DNA of 6,037 nt from Flavobacteriaceae bacterium (lineage in GTDB: Bacteria > Bacteroidota > Bacteroidia > Flavobacteriales > Flavobacteriaceae): the NCBI GenBank assembly GCA_023254815.1, contig JALRKI010000182.1, positions 1 through 6,037 on the forward strand. Direction: 5' to 3'. Below the pieces are notes generated by a model. That model had not been told where the DNA came from. It did not search any database and saw only the letters and a list, made by a program, of their open reading frames with translations. Position 1 is the stretch's first letter; every line of letters starts with the position of its first letter. Positions 5,621-6,037 of the stretch are shown one piece after another. The position numbers and the translations under genes are program-made.

Positions 5621-6037
5621 ATGATGACAAAATATAACTTCATTTTAACAACTTTAAGCGCTGTTGTCCTTGTGACCAGTTGCTCCGACGATTTTGTGTA
5701 TGTCGATTCTCAAGATGTCAACTCTGAGAATTTTTTCAATTCTGAAGCCGATTATCAAGCTGCTCTGATTGGGGCCTATGACATGTTACAATCTACTTAC
5801 TTGAATGTGATGTTGGGAGAGATTGCTTCCGACAATACATTGGCAGGTGGTGAGAACGCTACTGACGTTCCAGGCATTCAACAGGTGGACGATATGATTC
5901 ACACTCCAAACAATCAGCAATTGCGTGATATTTGGGGATGGATGTTCGCAGGAGTAAATCGTGCCAATTACATCATGGAATTTCAAAACAAAATTGATTT
6001 TCCTAACAAACCAAGTGTCCTAGCACAAGCACGTTTC
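5621..6037 (+). CDS. SusD/RagB-family surface lipoprotein, N-terminal part (runs off window)
   Basis: This is the substrate-binding lid that pairs with the SusC channel at the cell surface. The window holds 139 codons of a family usually about 450-600 residues long, so the 3' part lies beyond the end. The N-terminus MMTKYNFILT is followed by a hydrophobic segment and a lipobox VTSC with the lipidated Cys at residue 21. The next residues SDDF are acidic, as in lipoprotein export signals that send Bacteroidota lipoproteins to the surface. Typical SusD features follow: ENFFNSEADYQAALIGAYD (first helical repeat) and IWGWMFAGVNRANYIME. Two adjacent ATGs (5621 and 5624) are equally possible starts and differ by one residue. 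It begins nine bases after the susC stop, with no promoter between, so the two are co-transcribed and probably translationally linked. Confidence 0.94.
   Translation, partial: MMTKYNFILTTLSAVVLVTSCSDDFVYVDSQDVNSENFFNSEADYQAALIGAYDMLQSTYLNVMLGEIASDNTLAGGENATDVPGIQQVDDMIHTPNNQQLRDIWGWMFAGVNRANYIMEFQNKIDFPNKPSVLAQARF

Noticed and set aside
2166..6037. Direct repeat of the tRNA-Asp 3' end as an attachment site
   Set aside because: I looked by eye for the T-arm and acceptor sequence downstream and saw no second copy within the window, nor any integrase.
1..6037. CRISPR array, rRNA or complete insertion sequence
   Set aside because: There are no regularly spaced repeats, no rRNA-like conserved blocks and no transposase reading frame in the window.

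Overview
The window reads as chromosomal DNA from a member of the Bacteroidota, most likely the class Flavobacteriia. Three things point that way. The gene order dnaE (3' part), trxA, DUF58 protein is typical of flavobacteria. There is a SusC/SusD-type outer-membrane uptake pair. The promoters follow the Bacteroidota pattern (TTTG, 19 bases, TAnnTTTG), and starts sit behind AT-rich leaders without a Shine-Dalgarno sequence. Every gene supported here lies on the + strand.

Layout. Positions 1-127 are a GC-richer (about 52% by hand count), hairpin-rich stretch with stops in all three forward frames. It abuts, at about 128-140, the last ~149 codons of the DNA polymerase III alpha subunit gene (dnaE, to 589), which therefore lacks its 5' part in this window. 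A thioredoxin gene (trxA, 707-1024) follows and ends in a strong intrinsic terminator (1048-1076). A DUF58/von Willebrand A-like protein gene (1089-2018) starts only 12 bases after that terminator. Next come a textbook promoter, a tRNA-Asp(GTC) gene (2092-2165), a trailer with two small hairpins, and a terminator (2233-2262). An AT-rich 5' region (2263-2542) carries a promoter for a complete SusC-like TonB-dependent transporter (2543-5611). A SusD-like lipoprotein gene starts 9 bases later (5621) and runs off the window end.

How the parts work together. The left half is housekeeping: replication, thiol redox and a tRNA, plus the DUF58 protein of unclear role. The right half is the start of a nutrient-uptake operon. 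SusC would form the TonB-driven outer-membrane channel and SusD the surface lid that binds substrate. The substrate cannot be read from this window, because no glycosidase, peptidase or regulator is present.

The least ordinary part is the left edge. There the 3' end of a normally essential polymerase gene is joined to a structured, compositionally different sequence. The rest of the window is conventional for the phylum, and I see no clear evidence of a new multi-gene system.
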